Assembly: GCA_017643925.1 (NCBI GenBank) | Contig: JAEPML010000015.1 | Location: forward strand, 1 to 64,000 | Reading direction: 5' to 3' | DNA: 64,000 nt | DNA from: Roseibium sp. | GTDB taxonomy: Bacteria > Pseudomonadota > Alphaproteobacteria > Rhizobiales > Stappiaceae | Translations under genes and position numbers: made by a program | Shown here: piece by piece, positions 9,399-18,365 of the stretch | Layout of the letters: the number at the start of each line of letters is the position of its first letter | Position numbering within the stretch: the stretch's first letter is position 1 | Notes under the pieces: model-generated | Told to the model about the DNA's origin: nothing | What the model saw: only the letters and a program-made list of their open reading frames with translations | Databases searched by the model: none

Positions 9399-10736
9399 TC
9401 ACCGCCTGTTCCGCCGCATGTAGTCTTCCGTCTTCCGCATCCAGTTTTGGTACTGGTCATGCCGATGCGCCTCGCCTTCATCGGAGTGCGGCTTGGCGTA
9501 TATTTCATTGCGTTCGTAGCGTCTGCCCCGAAGTCGCGGTGCATTATCCGCCTCTGGATCAAAAATCCTCACACTGAAATCGTGAGTTCCCTCTACTATC
9601 GTGAGATCACCCACCTTCATGATGAAGAAGCACTTCTCGCGCTCTTGAAAATCAACCGCCCCGTGAGACAGGAACGCCTTGTCCTCATGGCGGCGGGCAA
9701 GATCCCTGGCAATGTCAGCGCCCCGGTCGTTCAGAACAACCCACGCGTCATCAATCCACTCTCTCTCATCAATCCCGGTCCAGAACCGACGGCGGGGCTC
9801 CCACATATGGCTGTCCTGAAATTGGTCGATAATATCGAAAAAGATCTTGAGGGACTTGCTGGTCATCCAGCGATAGACAATCTCGAGCGCCGCTTCGGAA
9901 ACCCCGACCCACTCGGCCGGGGACACCCGGGGATCCCCGAAGGTTCCGATCAGGAACTTCTCGACATCATCCCGGATCGCGGACCCACGCTCATCAGCAA
10001 GAGGCAGAACAAGCGCATCGATGCCGACAGCCCGTGTCACCTCCGCTTTGGTTGTTGAATTCGGATGCAGCCAGTTCATCACCCGCTCAAAAGCGGATCT
10101 GTCCAAATCAACGAAATCAGACCCCGTCGCCGCGAGCATTCGATCAAAGACCCGCTGAAACAACCCGGTCGCATGCGGCGAGCGGATGCCCCAGGACTTC
10201 AGGAGGTCGTAGGGCGTGTCACTTTGCGCCAAGGCACGGCCGATTTTCTCCGGTGCCTTATCCGGGTCGAAGAGGGAAAGCTCCTCGATGAGCTTTGAGC
10301 GAACAGGAAAACTTCCAACAGGCTTGGTCCTCAGAACGCTCCGCAGTCTGGTCAGATTTTCACCGTGAGCATCAAAGGTCTCAACGTAAACATCGAGCGC
10401 AGCAAGGCAGTAGGTGCCGTGATCCGTCTCAGCAAGCGTATCGAGAAGTACATCTGCAACCCCTGACCACCTCGGATTATCAACCTCATCTGAAGTGAAG
10501 AATGAACGAAAGAGATCGGAAGCCTTGTGCCACGGGAAGCGCGACCAGTCATCACGAGCAAAGCGGTCCTCAAACCCAATAAGCCTGCTCTCAAGATCGG
10601 AGGGATCCGATTTCCCAACCGCAAAGCCATACTTCTTCTGAAGAGCGTCCACCGCACGATCCAGCAGAACTGTCGTTCCGGTGATATCCATCCGCTTAGG
10701 GCGATAGGGTGACGACAGAACCTCGGACAACTTCAT
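9399..10736 (-). CDS. zorC: ZorC: EH-signature Zorya protein
   Basis: The 445-aa soluble protein sits between zorB and zorD. The C-terminal third carries an EH_Signature-like block: a Glu-Gly-Thr-His in IVEGTHDFSVRIF, followed by a basic tail rich in Arg and His (YERNE, MRKTEDYMRRNRR). The N-terminal part is helical. The ATG overlaps the preceding zorB stop (ATGA). Family knowledge: ZorC binds DNA and assists ZorD in type I Zorya. The identification rests on the C-terminal block together with exact operon position. It is shorter than the E. coli protein as I remember it. Confidence 0.87.
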   Translation of the reverse strand: MKLSEVLSSPYRPKRMDITGTTVLLDRAVDALQKKYGFAVGKSDPSDLESRLIGFEDRFARDDWSRFPWHKASDLFRSFFTSDEVDNPRWSGVADVLLDTLAETDHGTYCLAALDVYVETFDAHGENLTRLRSVLRTKPVGSFPVRSKLIEELSLFDPDKAPEKIGRALAQSDTPYDLLKSWGIRSPHATGLFQRVFDRMLAATGSDFVDLDRSAFERVMNWLHPNSTTKAEVTRAVGIDALVLPLADERGSAIRDDVEKFLIGTFGDPRVSPAEWVGVSEAALEIVYRWMTSKSLKIFFDIIDQFQDSHMWEPRRRFWTGIDEREWIDDAWVVLNDRGADIARDLARRHEDKAFLSHGAVDFQEREKCFFIMKVGDLTIVEGTHDFSVRIFDPEADNAPRLRGRRYERNEIYAKPHSDEGEAHRHDQYQNWMRKTEDYMRRNRR

Positions 10737-11305
10737 TGAGCACCCTCCTGCTGCTCAAGCGCGCGCCGAACAGCTTGTTTCAGCTTCTCCACTTCCTCGA
10801 CGTTCTTCGGAGTTGTCATGATGAAGCGAACATCAATCCGGCGGTTTGCGCGTTTCGACTGCGCATCCCCTCCGAACGCAACAGGACGGGTCTCCCCGTA
10901 ACCCGAAACTGACAGTACCTGCGGACCGGGTCCGGGTGCCTCGACCTCATCATTAATGAGATAGTTCGCGTTCAAAAAACGCTCCAACACCGGACGATGG
11001 CGAACCATCACATCATAAGTGGATGTCGCGCGTTGCGTTGAAAGAACAAAATTTTCAGGAACCGAACCGTCCAGGTCGGTATGCCCCTCGATCTGCACAG
11101 CCTCAATGACAGACGAGTTCGGATTGCAGTCGCTGGATATCGTCGAATTCGGCCCGAGCGTAAAGCAGACCAACTCCTCGGACAAAATTTCCGCGATCTT
11201 TCGCATGTTGTCCTGCGACGCTGCGTTTGCGACGTGCTTTCCGGAAGCGAAGCGGACAGAGTCCTCACCAAAACGAACGACACCGCTCACCTCATCTACA
11301 ATCAC
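10733..11305 (-). CDS. zorB: ZorB C-terminal half: OmpA/MotB peptidoglycan-binding domain (split gene)
   Basis: A 190-aa frame opens with GTG overlapping the stop of the upstream half (GTGA at 11302-11305). It holds the whole OmpA-like domain: IEGHTDLDG, NFVLSTQRA, VSGYGETRPV and ANRRIDVRF. Just upstream of the GTG, this same frame stays open and reads EAVDRLERRLEAANIRV, exactly the helix expected before the domain. The break is therefore a one-base phase change rather than two naturally separate genes. The half-protein could still be made by coupled reinitiation, but it would lack a membrane anchor. Alternatives are a sequencing indel or ribosomal frameshifting. Confidence 0.85.
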   Translation of the reverse strand: MIVDEVSGVVRFGEDSVRFASGKHVANAASQDNMRKIAEILSEELVCFTLGPNSTISSDCNPNSSVIEAVQIEGHTDLDGSVPENFVLSTQRATSTYDVMVRHRPVLERFLNANYLINDEVEAPGPGPQVLSVSGYGETRPVAFGGDAQSKRANRRIDVRFIMTTPKNVEEVEKLKQAVRRALEQQEGAQ

Positions 11306-11856
11306 CCGGATGTTTGCAGCCTCAAGACGCCTTTCCAGCCGATCAACAGCTTCCTGCGATCTTCCGAAATACCGCTCAACGCAATAGCGAGAGCATCCGG
11401 CGCTTGCAATTTCAGCAAACGATCAACTTCAGCCTGAAGACGAAGCAGTTCCTTTCGGAGTTCTTCAACCAGCTTCTCCAGATCAGCTATTTCTTTTTGA
11501 AGCTTCTCGTTGTCTTTCGCCAGGTTTTCATAATCGACCTGAAGCTCGGCCAGATCCCGGCGCAGCACCCTGTTGTCACGCCTCAACGCCTCCACTTGCA
11601 ATGCAAGATCGTGAGCTTCTTTCTCAAATTTCTCGAGCCGGAGAACGTCTTGCCATAACCGGTCATTCTCCTTCTCGAGCCGCTCAACCTCCTTCTGGAG
11701 CACCTCAATGCGAGGAATGTCTTCTTTGGCCGTCTTCGCGAAGAAGGCCATAACAATCATGACAATGAACAGAATCGAGATCATCAGGTCCGTCATGGAG
11801 ACAAAGACAGATTCCTCTTCCTCCTCACGGTGCAGGCGACGGGAAGTCAGAGCCAA
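11302..11856 (-). CDS. zorB: ZorB N-terminal half: MotB-like membrane anchor plus long coiled coil (split gene)
   Basis: The 184-aa frame starts 3 nt after zorA. An acidic N-terminus is followed by VSMTDLMISILFIVMIVMAFF, a MotB-type membrane helix with the conserved ion-binding Asp (D23). Residues ~45-160 are a near-continuous coiled coil of Leu/Glu/Lys/Arg heptads. The last ~15 residues (IGWKGVLRLQTSG) look out of frame: shifting one base near 11345-11360 joins SEDRRKL to VDRLERRLEAANIRV. The coiled-coil spacer between helix and peptidoglycan-binding domain seems longer than in the ZorB proteins I know. In the family, ZorB forms the stator core with ZorA and conducts ions. Confidence 0.88.
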   Translation of the reverse strand: MALTSRRLHREEEEESVFVSMTDLMISILFIVMIVMAFFAKTAKEDIPRIEVLQKEVERLEKENDRLWQDVLRLEKFEKEAHDLALQVEALRRDNRVLRRDLAELQVDYENLAKDNEKLQKEIADLEKLVEELRKELLRLQAEVDRLLKLQAPDALAIALSGISEDRRKLLIGWKGVLRLQTSG

Positions 11857-11859
11857 CGG

Positions 11860-13785
11860 TTACACCCCCTGACGGGCGGGCTGGAACTCGTTGATACCGT
11901 CCATAACCTCCCGAATTTTCTGGATGCCCTCTCCGAACTTGTCCGAGACCTCCTTGGAATAGCGGGAGATCTGATCCTGAGACTGCGAAAGCCCGTTTGC
12001 TATTTCTTCAAACGCCGCGCCCATCCGCTCATCCAGATCGTCCGCCGTATCGACGATCTCTTTAAACTCCTTGATCGAAGCCTGCATTGCCTCCATGGAC
12101 TGAGCAACAGCGGCGTTGGATGCCTCGATCAGATTAAAGCTCCCCTCCAGAGAACTGCGAATGGCGGTGTTAATCCGCTCGATACGTTCCACGCTGTCAG
12201 CAAGCGGCCGGGCAACACTCTCAAGAGACTTTGTGGAGTTCGTGACACTCTCCGTCGATTTCTCATGGGAAGTCGCAGCCTGTCCGATAGCGCTCGCGTG
12301 CCTCTCAAGCTCCCGGTTCGAAGCCTCAAGACGCGTTGCCATCGTTCTGATCGGCTCCACAAGAGAAGTATCAAGGTTCCCCTGAAACTCGGACAGTCCC
12401 TTCAGGAACTCACCGGATACTCCGGCAAGGCTCTCGGTAATCTCCGTTCCGGCCGCCGCCACCTTCCTGTTCGCCTCAGCTCCCATTTCATCAACGGCTT
12501 CAGTCGCCCGGGTGCCGACTTCCGCACCCGCATCAACAATCGCCTCCGACAGACCTGAAGCCGCCTTCGCTATATTCACAGCCGCCTCATTCATCTGGGC
12601 GGTGTTGTCACGGGTGTTACTCTCAATGGACTCAAGAAGATCCGAGATCGCACGCTGCGACGTTACAAGATCCTGTTCCCGCGCCGTGTGCGCCGCCTCC
12701 TGATCAGCTTCAAATTGGCGACGCGCCGTTTCAATGACCGTGTTCAGGTTTTCAATGCCCTTGGACATCTCTTCGCCGATAGCGCTTCCGGAAGTAGCCA
12801 ACTTGTCCGCCACATCGACCAAGGTGCGGTTAATCGTGGACAATGTGCGGGACATCTCGTCGAGACTTTCGTTCAATTTGGCGTTCAAGGCCTGGCTGAG
12901 TTCAGAAACCATTCCGCCCACCTCAGCACCCGCCGAGTTGCCAACCTTGTCCAGCACAGGGGCAAGATCCCGGGTTAGCGTCGTACTCACAGCTTCACCG
13001 ATCTGAGCGCCCAGATCATTGCCGAACACCTTCAGCAATGAAGTCTGCTCCCGGATTTCCCTGAGTTGGTCCGCAGCAATCTTTTCCGGCGTGTTGAACT
13101 GAACCCTAAACTCAATGGCATCGCAAAGCTTGGTAATGCACTCTTCAAGAGATGCCGATTGCCGCCGGTAAAGGATGGTGAAGAGAATGGATGCAAACAA
13201 TCCACTGAGCGACATGATGAACTTAGACTTGGCCGCATCGAGGAACACCTTCATTGCGGCATCATCAAATGTCTTCAATCCATTTATAGCTGCGATGATA
13301 CCCAGAAACGTAAGTAGCAGGCTCACGGAAACAAAAATACCAGGCACGTAGCGCCAGGTACCGTGATCGAACCCCAAATCGTGGGAGTTGAAAAAGAAAT
13401 TTGGGCGAACTGTGTTTCCAACTTCTGGTTCTTCATCCTCCACATCCGGCATCACCAGTGTTTCGGCAAACTCCTCCCAAGCGCGACGCACCCGCCTGTC
13501 AAAGTCATTAGTGCTGCCGGCAGCAATGATCGTGTCCAAATCATTGAAATTTGTTGCGAATTCCCTCTGGTTCTTAAGCTTTCCGACCTCATTGGAAACT
13601 CGGTTGATCGCACGCTTCTTCTGACCGTTTTGCTGAATATATCTGAAGGCCAGATACAAGAACGCCAACAACAAAGTGATTACCACAATGCCGACGCTTT
13701 CTTCACTTGCTACGACGTTCGAAGAGTAAAGAATAAAATCTTTTACGATTTTCCCGAACTCAAGAAAATACTGCCAAAACTCCAC
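11860..13785 (-). CDS. zorA: ZorA: MotA/ExbB-like channel with long helical tail (Zorya)
   Basis: The 641-aa inner-membrane protein is the first gene of the Zorya operon. Membrane helices lie near residues 31-50, 147-169 and 188-206. A cytoplasmic segment between the first and second has the MotA-like pattern RRVRRAWEEF. Residues ~230-640 form a long Ala/Ser/Thr/Glu-rich helical tail with repeating VxxAxxxxG-like spacing, matching the ZorA intracellular tail. The start is GTG with AAAGG five bases upstream. Family knowledge: ZorA pentamers around ZorB dimers use the ion-motive force, and the tail transmits the signal to ZorC/ZorD. The operon order zorABCD without an HNH gene marks type I. Confidence 0.92.
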   Translation of the reverse strand: MEFWQYFLEFGKIVKDFILYSSNVVASEESVGIVVITLLLAFLYLAFRYIQQNGQKKRAINRVSNEVGKLKNQREFATNFNDLDTIIAAGSTNDFDRRVRRAWEEFAETLVMPDVEDEEPEVGNTVRPNFFFNSHDLGFDHGTWRYVPGIFVSVSLLLTFLGIIAAINGLKTFDDAAMKVFLDAAKSKFIMSLSGLFASILFTILYRRQSASLEECITKLCDAIEFRVQFNTPEKIAADQLREIREQTSLLKVFGNDLGAQIGEAVSTTLTRDLAPVLDKVGNSAGAEVGGMVSELSQALNAKLNESLDEMSRTLSTINRTLVDVADKLATSGSAIGEEMSKGIENLNTVIETARRQFEADQEAAHTAREQDLVTSQRAISDLLESIESNTRDNTAQMNEAAVNIAKAASGLSEAIVDAGAEVGTRATEAVDEMGAEANRKVAAAGTEITESLAGVSGEFLKGLSEFQGNLDTSLVEPIRTMATRLEASNRELERHASAIGQAATSHEKSTESVTNSTKSLESVARPLADSVERIERINTAIRSSLEGSFNLIEASNAAVAQSMEAMQASIKEFKEIVDTADDLDERMGAAFEEIANGLSQSQDQISRYSKEVSDKFGEGIQKIREVMDGINEFQPARQGV

Positions 13786-14011
13786 TTTTTACCTTTCGAT
13801 TATTTTTCAGTTGCGCAGACCAAAGTGAGCTGGAATTCGAAAAACAGTTCCCATCCGTTTCCATCAAACCGGTTCGTTTGTTTGGTTCCTCGACAAAACT
13901 TCTCTGCTCAATTGTTCTATGTATTGCCGAACATCCCCACCAAAGAGCGCGTATTTCCTATTCAATGAGCTGGACCAAGTAATTTGGCACCAATCAAAAC
14001 GCGCAATCATT

Positions 14012-14821
14012 CTATGTATCCTCAGATGAAATTGTCTCGGAGCTATTTGCAGTCCGTTGCATTTGAATTGCGTCGGAAAATGCGGCAGCAAGAATTCCAG
14101 TTGGCATCGCAATCAGGCCAATGCCGGTGATCGCCGTTAATCCGGCAAAAAACTGTCCTAAAGAGGTTGTGGGATAAACGTCACCATAGCCAACCGTGGT
14201 CAACGTTGCGATCGACCACCACATCGTCCTCGGTATGCTCCCAAATGCATCCGGCTGCGCATTTCCCTCGATCATGTAAAGAATTGTCGAGGAGATAAGT
14301 AGCAGCATGGCCGCCAAGCCTACGCTCATTAGTAGTTCGTAGCGACGAGAATGCAGTGCCGTAGAGATTGCCTCAAACGCCCGCGAAAACCGCCCCAACC
14401 GCGCTACTCGTAGGATCCGAAGAAGGCGAAAGAGACGCAAAAGGAACGCTTCTGTTCCAAGAAAGGTGAGCAGCAGAGGCGAAACGGAAAGCAAGTCGAT
14501 AATAGCTGCCGGGGTAAACGCATACTTCATTCGACCAACGGCACCTTGATATCGAGGATCCTCACCTGCGACCCAAATTCTAGCAACGTACTCGAGAACA
14601 AAAATTGAAGTGAAAAACAACTCCACAGCCCGGAATGCCCATTCTCGACCATCAAGTATTGTGGGTTCACTCTCGATTACAGCTGTTGCCGTGGCAGCCA
14701 GAATTACAACACTAATTCCCCTGTTGACTGGAGACAGACCGGGACGGGGCCACGCGGTTGGCTCAAGCATCTGGTAAACTTGGACCCTGAAACAATTTAG
14801 CCTAAACATCGAGTGGGTCAC
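14012..14821 (-). CDS. Voltage-gated-type potassium channel (6 TM, TVGYGD filter)
   Basis: The 269-aa Kv-like ion transport protein has six hydrophobic segments. The S4-like helix is rich in Arg (LLRLFRLLRILRVARLGR), and the pore loop carries the K+ selectivity filter TLTTVGYGD followed by a final hydrophobic helix. No cytoplasmic RCK/TrkA domain is attached. The given start is GTG directly after the BRCT gene stop; an internal Met at residue 18 is also possible. It lies between the BRCT gene and zorA on the same strand, 226 bp before zorA. Whether it serves ion balance during Zorya action is unknown; only position suggests it. Confidence 0.9.
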   Translation of the reverse strand: MTHSMFRLNCFRVQVYQMLEPTAWPRPGLSPVNRGISVVILAATATAVIESEPTILDGREWAFRAVELFFTSIFVLEYVARIWVAGEDPRYQGAVGRMKYAFTPAAIIDLLSVSPLLLTFLGTEAFLLRLFRLLRILRVARLGRFSRAFEAISTALHSRRYELLMSVGLAAMLLLISSTILYMIEGNAQPDAFGSIPRTMWWSIATLTTVGYGDVYPTTSLGQFFAGLTAITGIGLIAMPTGILAAAFSDAIQMQRTANSSETISSEDT

Positions 14822-14822
14822 T

Positions 14823-15731
14823 CTAGGCCGTGAGCGCTTCTGTGAGCGTGTACTCGTGTACTAACTCTGGGCCTTGGCCTGCACCACGGAGCTCGATGGC
14901 TCGCATTATTTTCAACCCCGCGTGGCTTTGTCGCCAATCTCTTGAAGCCTCGGCTGCAACAACCAAGTACCTTGTATTCTTGCAAACCGTTTTCTTCGTC
15001 AATCCACCGCGCTCTTCAATCATTCCGGAAACTGCTTTTCGCGGCCCTAAAGCGAACTTTCCCGTCAAAACAAACATTTGGCCGTCGAATGCAATTTCTC
15101 TGAAATCATCCAAGGCCCCCTGAAGAACGCCTGTATTGCCAAAAGTTGGAAGCCCGGTGTCGGATGCACTATCGCCAACCAGCTGCGTTATCCAATCGCA
15201 AATGTCGTCAGACTCTTCCGAAGTAATTCGGCCATCCAAAATCGCCCTTTGCGCTGAAAATTTGAGGTTCCGAATTCTGCTGTCCTGCTGAATTCTCGGA
15301 TAGGTTTCCAGCCTTCGGAGTAAAGTTTGCACCTCTTCGAGCGTAATGTGGTTGTCACAGGCAATTCCGGCGCAAAAACCATACATCTCGTTGACATCGT
15401 CATTCTCAGTTTCAAGCTGAAACTCCTTGGAACGGATATCAACGATGTCCTGAATAATCTCAAAAATTTCTCGAGGTTCATTTTGCCAGATGGCAAGGTC
15501 CTCGATTAGCTCCTTAGCATCGTCATCCTTGAGCAATGCAAGGAAGTTTTCAGCTTCAACTTTGAGGGGTGAAAACTCAGCAGTCTCTATGTTTTTGCTA
15601 GCGAGCACCCCCTTGAGGAAACCTAGCCAATAGGCCATCACCTTTCGATAGTTGGAATGGTTGTGAATACGCCCGAGCGCGGCACCACCATATTCTAGCT
15701 CTGTGCCTCTTCCTTTCGACAACCCACCCAT
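14823..15731 (-). CDS. TerB-like/BRCT domain protein
   Basis: The 302-aa protein is read from ATG at 15731, chosen because AAGGAGAGG lies just upstream; a longer frame to 15761 exists. The N-terminal two thirds are helical with two TerB-like acidic segments (CDNHITLEEVQTLLRRL and LDGRITSEESDDICDWI). The C-terminal ~90 residues form a BRCT domain: FVLTGKFALGPRK, a GG in EERGGLTKKTVC, and the TRYLVVAAEASRDW strand, as in the ligase LigA BRCT. It ends 2 nt before the channel gene. BRCT domains bind DNA ends or phosphopeptides; a DNA-damage or phage-sensing role here is inference. Confidence 0.85.
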   Translation of the reverse strand: MGGLSKGRGTELEYGGAALGRIHNHSNYRKVMAYWLGFLKGVLASKNIETAEFSPLKVEAENFLALLKDDDAKELIEDLAIWQNEPREIFEIIQDIVDIRSKEFQLETENDDVNEMYGFCAGIACDNHITLEEVQTLLRRLETYPRIQQDSRIRNLKFSAQRAILDGRITSEESDDICDWITQLVGDSASDTGLPTFGNTGVLQGALDDFREIAFDGQMFVLTGKFALGPRKAVSGMIEERGGLTKKTVCKNTRYLVVAAEASRDWRQSHAGLKIMRAIELRGAGQGPELVHEYTLTEALTA

Positions 15732-16017
15732 CAGCCTCTCCTTGCATCCGATACAATGCACAACTTAACAGGAGCACAATCATAAGGCGAGTTATTGCGC
15801 AATACTGAGTGGGTATTTTCGTCGCAGACCAACAGCGTGAATCGCAGCTTCAATTCAACCCTAAGAGGCTACGTGAATAGAAATGATGACACTTCGCTGT
15901 GTGGCCTAAATGCGCGAGACAACCAATGAACTTTTTCACAGGGTTTCGCGACCAAAGCCTTTCTTCCTACCTAGACTCCCGTTAGGCCATCCAGCCCCGC
16001 ACGCTGGAAGGTATTCA

Positions 16018-18264
16018 ATGAAAACATCACAATCGGTTCTCACCCAACAAATGATCGAAGCATATTGTGACAAGCGTCTTGCTAAGTCGTTTTCCGAGGA
16101 CGAGTTGGTGGTAATTCGAGGCCATTTGATAGGCCTTCTTGAGAGGAGTGAATATCCCATATATCGAGGCAGCCGTTTGGATGTCCGGGCGCTCGCAGAC
16201 ACTCTTTGCCTAGATTCTCACCGACTGAAGGCAGAAAGATCTAACATCCAACCAATTTTCGATGCTGTTTCAAGGTCGATCACCGAATTTGCTCTGCGTC
16301 CGGAAGCAGGACAGAGGAACAGTCGCCATGAAGGATGTGATCATCAAATTAAATCTTTGCACCACAAAGATGGACGACGCCGTCGAGGTAAACCACCACC
16401 ACCAATTGTAGAATTTCCAGAGCCGTTGGAAACAACTTGGGTTGAACCTTCAAACTTCGGAGCTGCTCTTCGCGCGCACTCAAAACGTCACGGGGAGTCC
16501 ATCTATCATCTTTTCAATGCTGTCGTGAGAACAGATGACGGCATCAAACGCAGCACCTTCGTCGGATGGGGACGAAGAAATTCTGCACCAACATCAGCAA
16601 CAAGCCAGGATATTCTGCGTCGTATCGAACGTCGATACCGTCTTCCAAACGGATACTTTTCCAGCGTCGACAGAGCTGCTGCCGACACAACAACCCACTG
16701 TGAGTTGGACGATTTGACACCTGCTGAACGCCGTCGCCTGGTTTGGCATTTGCCGGACGATTTCAGACGAAGGCCACGCGCCGAACAGGATGAGATCCTT
16801 GCGTGGGTTCGCGAAGTGATTATCAGCGGCTCCACGGAATATCGCCGCTATCAAGCCGCAGCCATTCGACAAAGATATGCAGTACGTTTCAAATGCGGTC
16901 CTGGCTCGCAAAGGAAGGTCTCTGGTAGCCGCTCATCTGATACTTCATACGTAGTTGACGCACCCAAACACCTAAATGACGAAATGCTTGAATTACTGCG
17001 CTTCAAGACTTCGACCTTTGCGACGTTTGGCCAGCAGCGAAATGGTGTATGGGGTGCTGAGACCGCTTCTCAAAAGGTCGAACACTTTGGTTTGTTCTTC
17101 GGTGCATTCGCTGCCCCCGTCAGCAGTGATGTGCAGGGATTTGGCGTTGACCCTAACGTCCTAACGTTTGCAATGATGGTCTTTCCAAAGGTCTGGGACT
17201 GGTACTTGCAATGGCGTGAACGCCGCCGGGGTTTTTTCACTGCCTGGGAAATCGACATGCTGACGCTCGCGTCTGCATTGTGCCGGGAGGAAACAGGATG
17301 GCTGCGACAGTGCGCTCACCTATCAAACAGTCTTCGCGAAATCGATGGTTTGATAACAAAAACTGAAATTGTTGATGCTCAAGCTGACTGGTCAGCCGCT
17401 TGTGACCGTCTTGTAAAACATGCTCGAACCAGAAAGAAAGAAGTCGAACGGGTCGTTAAGATTCACCGCGACCCCTTTGAACCAATCATGACAGTTCTTG
17501 AGGCTCCGAGCCCTGTCGGGGAGTATCGAAAGATCACCGAAGAAATCCTGCACCGGATGCCTGATGAGAAGCGTCACCCCAGGGCGGCGGCTGAAGCGGT
17601 CAGGGCTTTCCTACTCTTGCGCATTGGATTGCACACTGGGCTACGGCAGAAAAATTTGAGAGAACTTTTGCTTTGCAAGCCTGGCGACCAACCGACTTCG
17701 GAAAGAAAACTGGAGAACGCAAAGCGTGGAGAACTACGCTGGAGCACACGTGAAGGAGGGTGTGAAATCTTCATTCCTTCAGTTGCCTTTAAGAATGCTC
17801 ACTCCTCCTTTTTTGGGTCGAAACCATTCCGATTGATCCTGCCTGATCTGGGACAACTTTATGATTTTATCGACGCCTGGAATGATCGACACCGATCGCG
17901 ACTGCTAGGACCCGCATCGGATCCCGGCACGTTCTTCGTGAAAACAGCAAAAATTACGAGTGCGAATGCCGAATACTCGCAGAACACATTTTTCGAGGCT
18001 TGGCGAACGGCCATCCAGCGATACGGTATATTTAATCCATGGACGGGACGAGGAGCTATCAAAGGCTTGTTGCCTCACGGTCCGCACAATGTGCGCGATG
18101 TGCTGGCGACACACATTCTTAAGCAGACAGGATCCTACGAACAGGCCAGTTACGCCATACAAGACACCCCTGAGGTGGTCGCGAAACACTACGGACGTTT
18201 TCTACCTCAGGATAAAGCTGAAATTGCCGCGAGAATTCTCAATCAAGTTTGGGATGCTGCTTAA
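16018..18264 (+). CDS. Large tyrosine recombinase/integrase
   Basis: The 748-aa protein begins at ATG 16018 (GGAAGG six bases upstream); the open frame also extends to 15910. The N-terminal ~500 residues are unusual and contain a helix-turn-helix-like stretch (YHLFNAVVRTDDG, SQDILRRIERRY near 160-210). The C-terminal ~220 residues are a tyrosine recombinase: catalytic Arg in GLHTGLRQKNLREL (about residue 544), HNVRD (H-x-x-R, about 690-693) and the Tyr in AKHYGRF (about 725). It probably moves or once moved part of this island. I find no convincing attachment repeat or tRNA next to it. It is divergent from the minus-strand Zorya side. Confidence 0.82.
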   Translation: MKTSQSVLTQQMIEAYCDKRLAKSFSEDELVVIRGHLIGLLERSEYPIYRGSRLDVRALADTLCLDSHRLKAERSNIQPIFDAVSRSITEFALRPEAGQRNSRHEGCDHQIKSLHHKDGRRRRGKPPPPIVEFPEPLETTWVEPSNFGAALRAHSKRHGESIYHLFNAVVRTDDGIKRSTFVGWGRRNSAPTSATSQDILRRIERRYRLPNGYFSSVDRAAADTTTHCELDDLTPAERRRLVWHLPDDFRRRPRAEQDEILAWVREVIISGSTEYRRYQAAAIRQRYAVRFKCGPGSQRKVSGSRSSDTSYVVDAPKHLNDEMLELLRFKTSTFATFGQQRNGVWGAETASQKVEHFGLFFGAFAAPVSSDVQGFGVDPNVLTFAMMVFPKVWDWYLQWRERRRGFFTAWEIDMLTLASALCREETGWLRQCAHLSNSLREIDGLITKTEIVDAQADWSAACDRLVKHARTRKKEVERVVKIHRDPFEPIMTVLEAPSPVGEYRKITEEILHRMPDEKRHPRAAAEAVRAFLLLRIGLHTGLRQKNLRELLLCKPGDQPTSERKLENAKRGELRWSTREGGCEIFIPSVAFKNAHSSFFGSKPFRLILPDLGQLYDFIDAWNDRHRSRLLGPASDPGTFFVKTAKITSANAEYSQNTFFEAWRTAIQRYGIFNPWTGRGAIKGLLPHGPHNVRDVLATHILKQTGSYEQASYAIQDTPEVVAKHYGRFLPQDKAEIAARILNQVWDAA

Positions 18265-18365
18265 TGGGCACATCACCAACTCTCAATATTTCGCTCGCAC
18301 TCTTGCGCCTTGACACCGAGAGGAAACGGCGGCTTCATTTTTAAGAAGACCTTGAAGACATCAGT

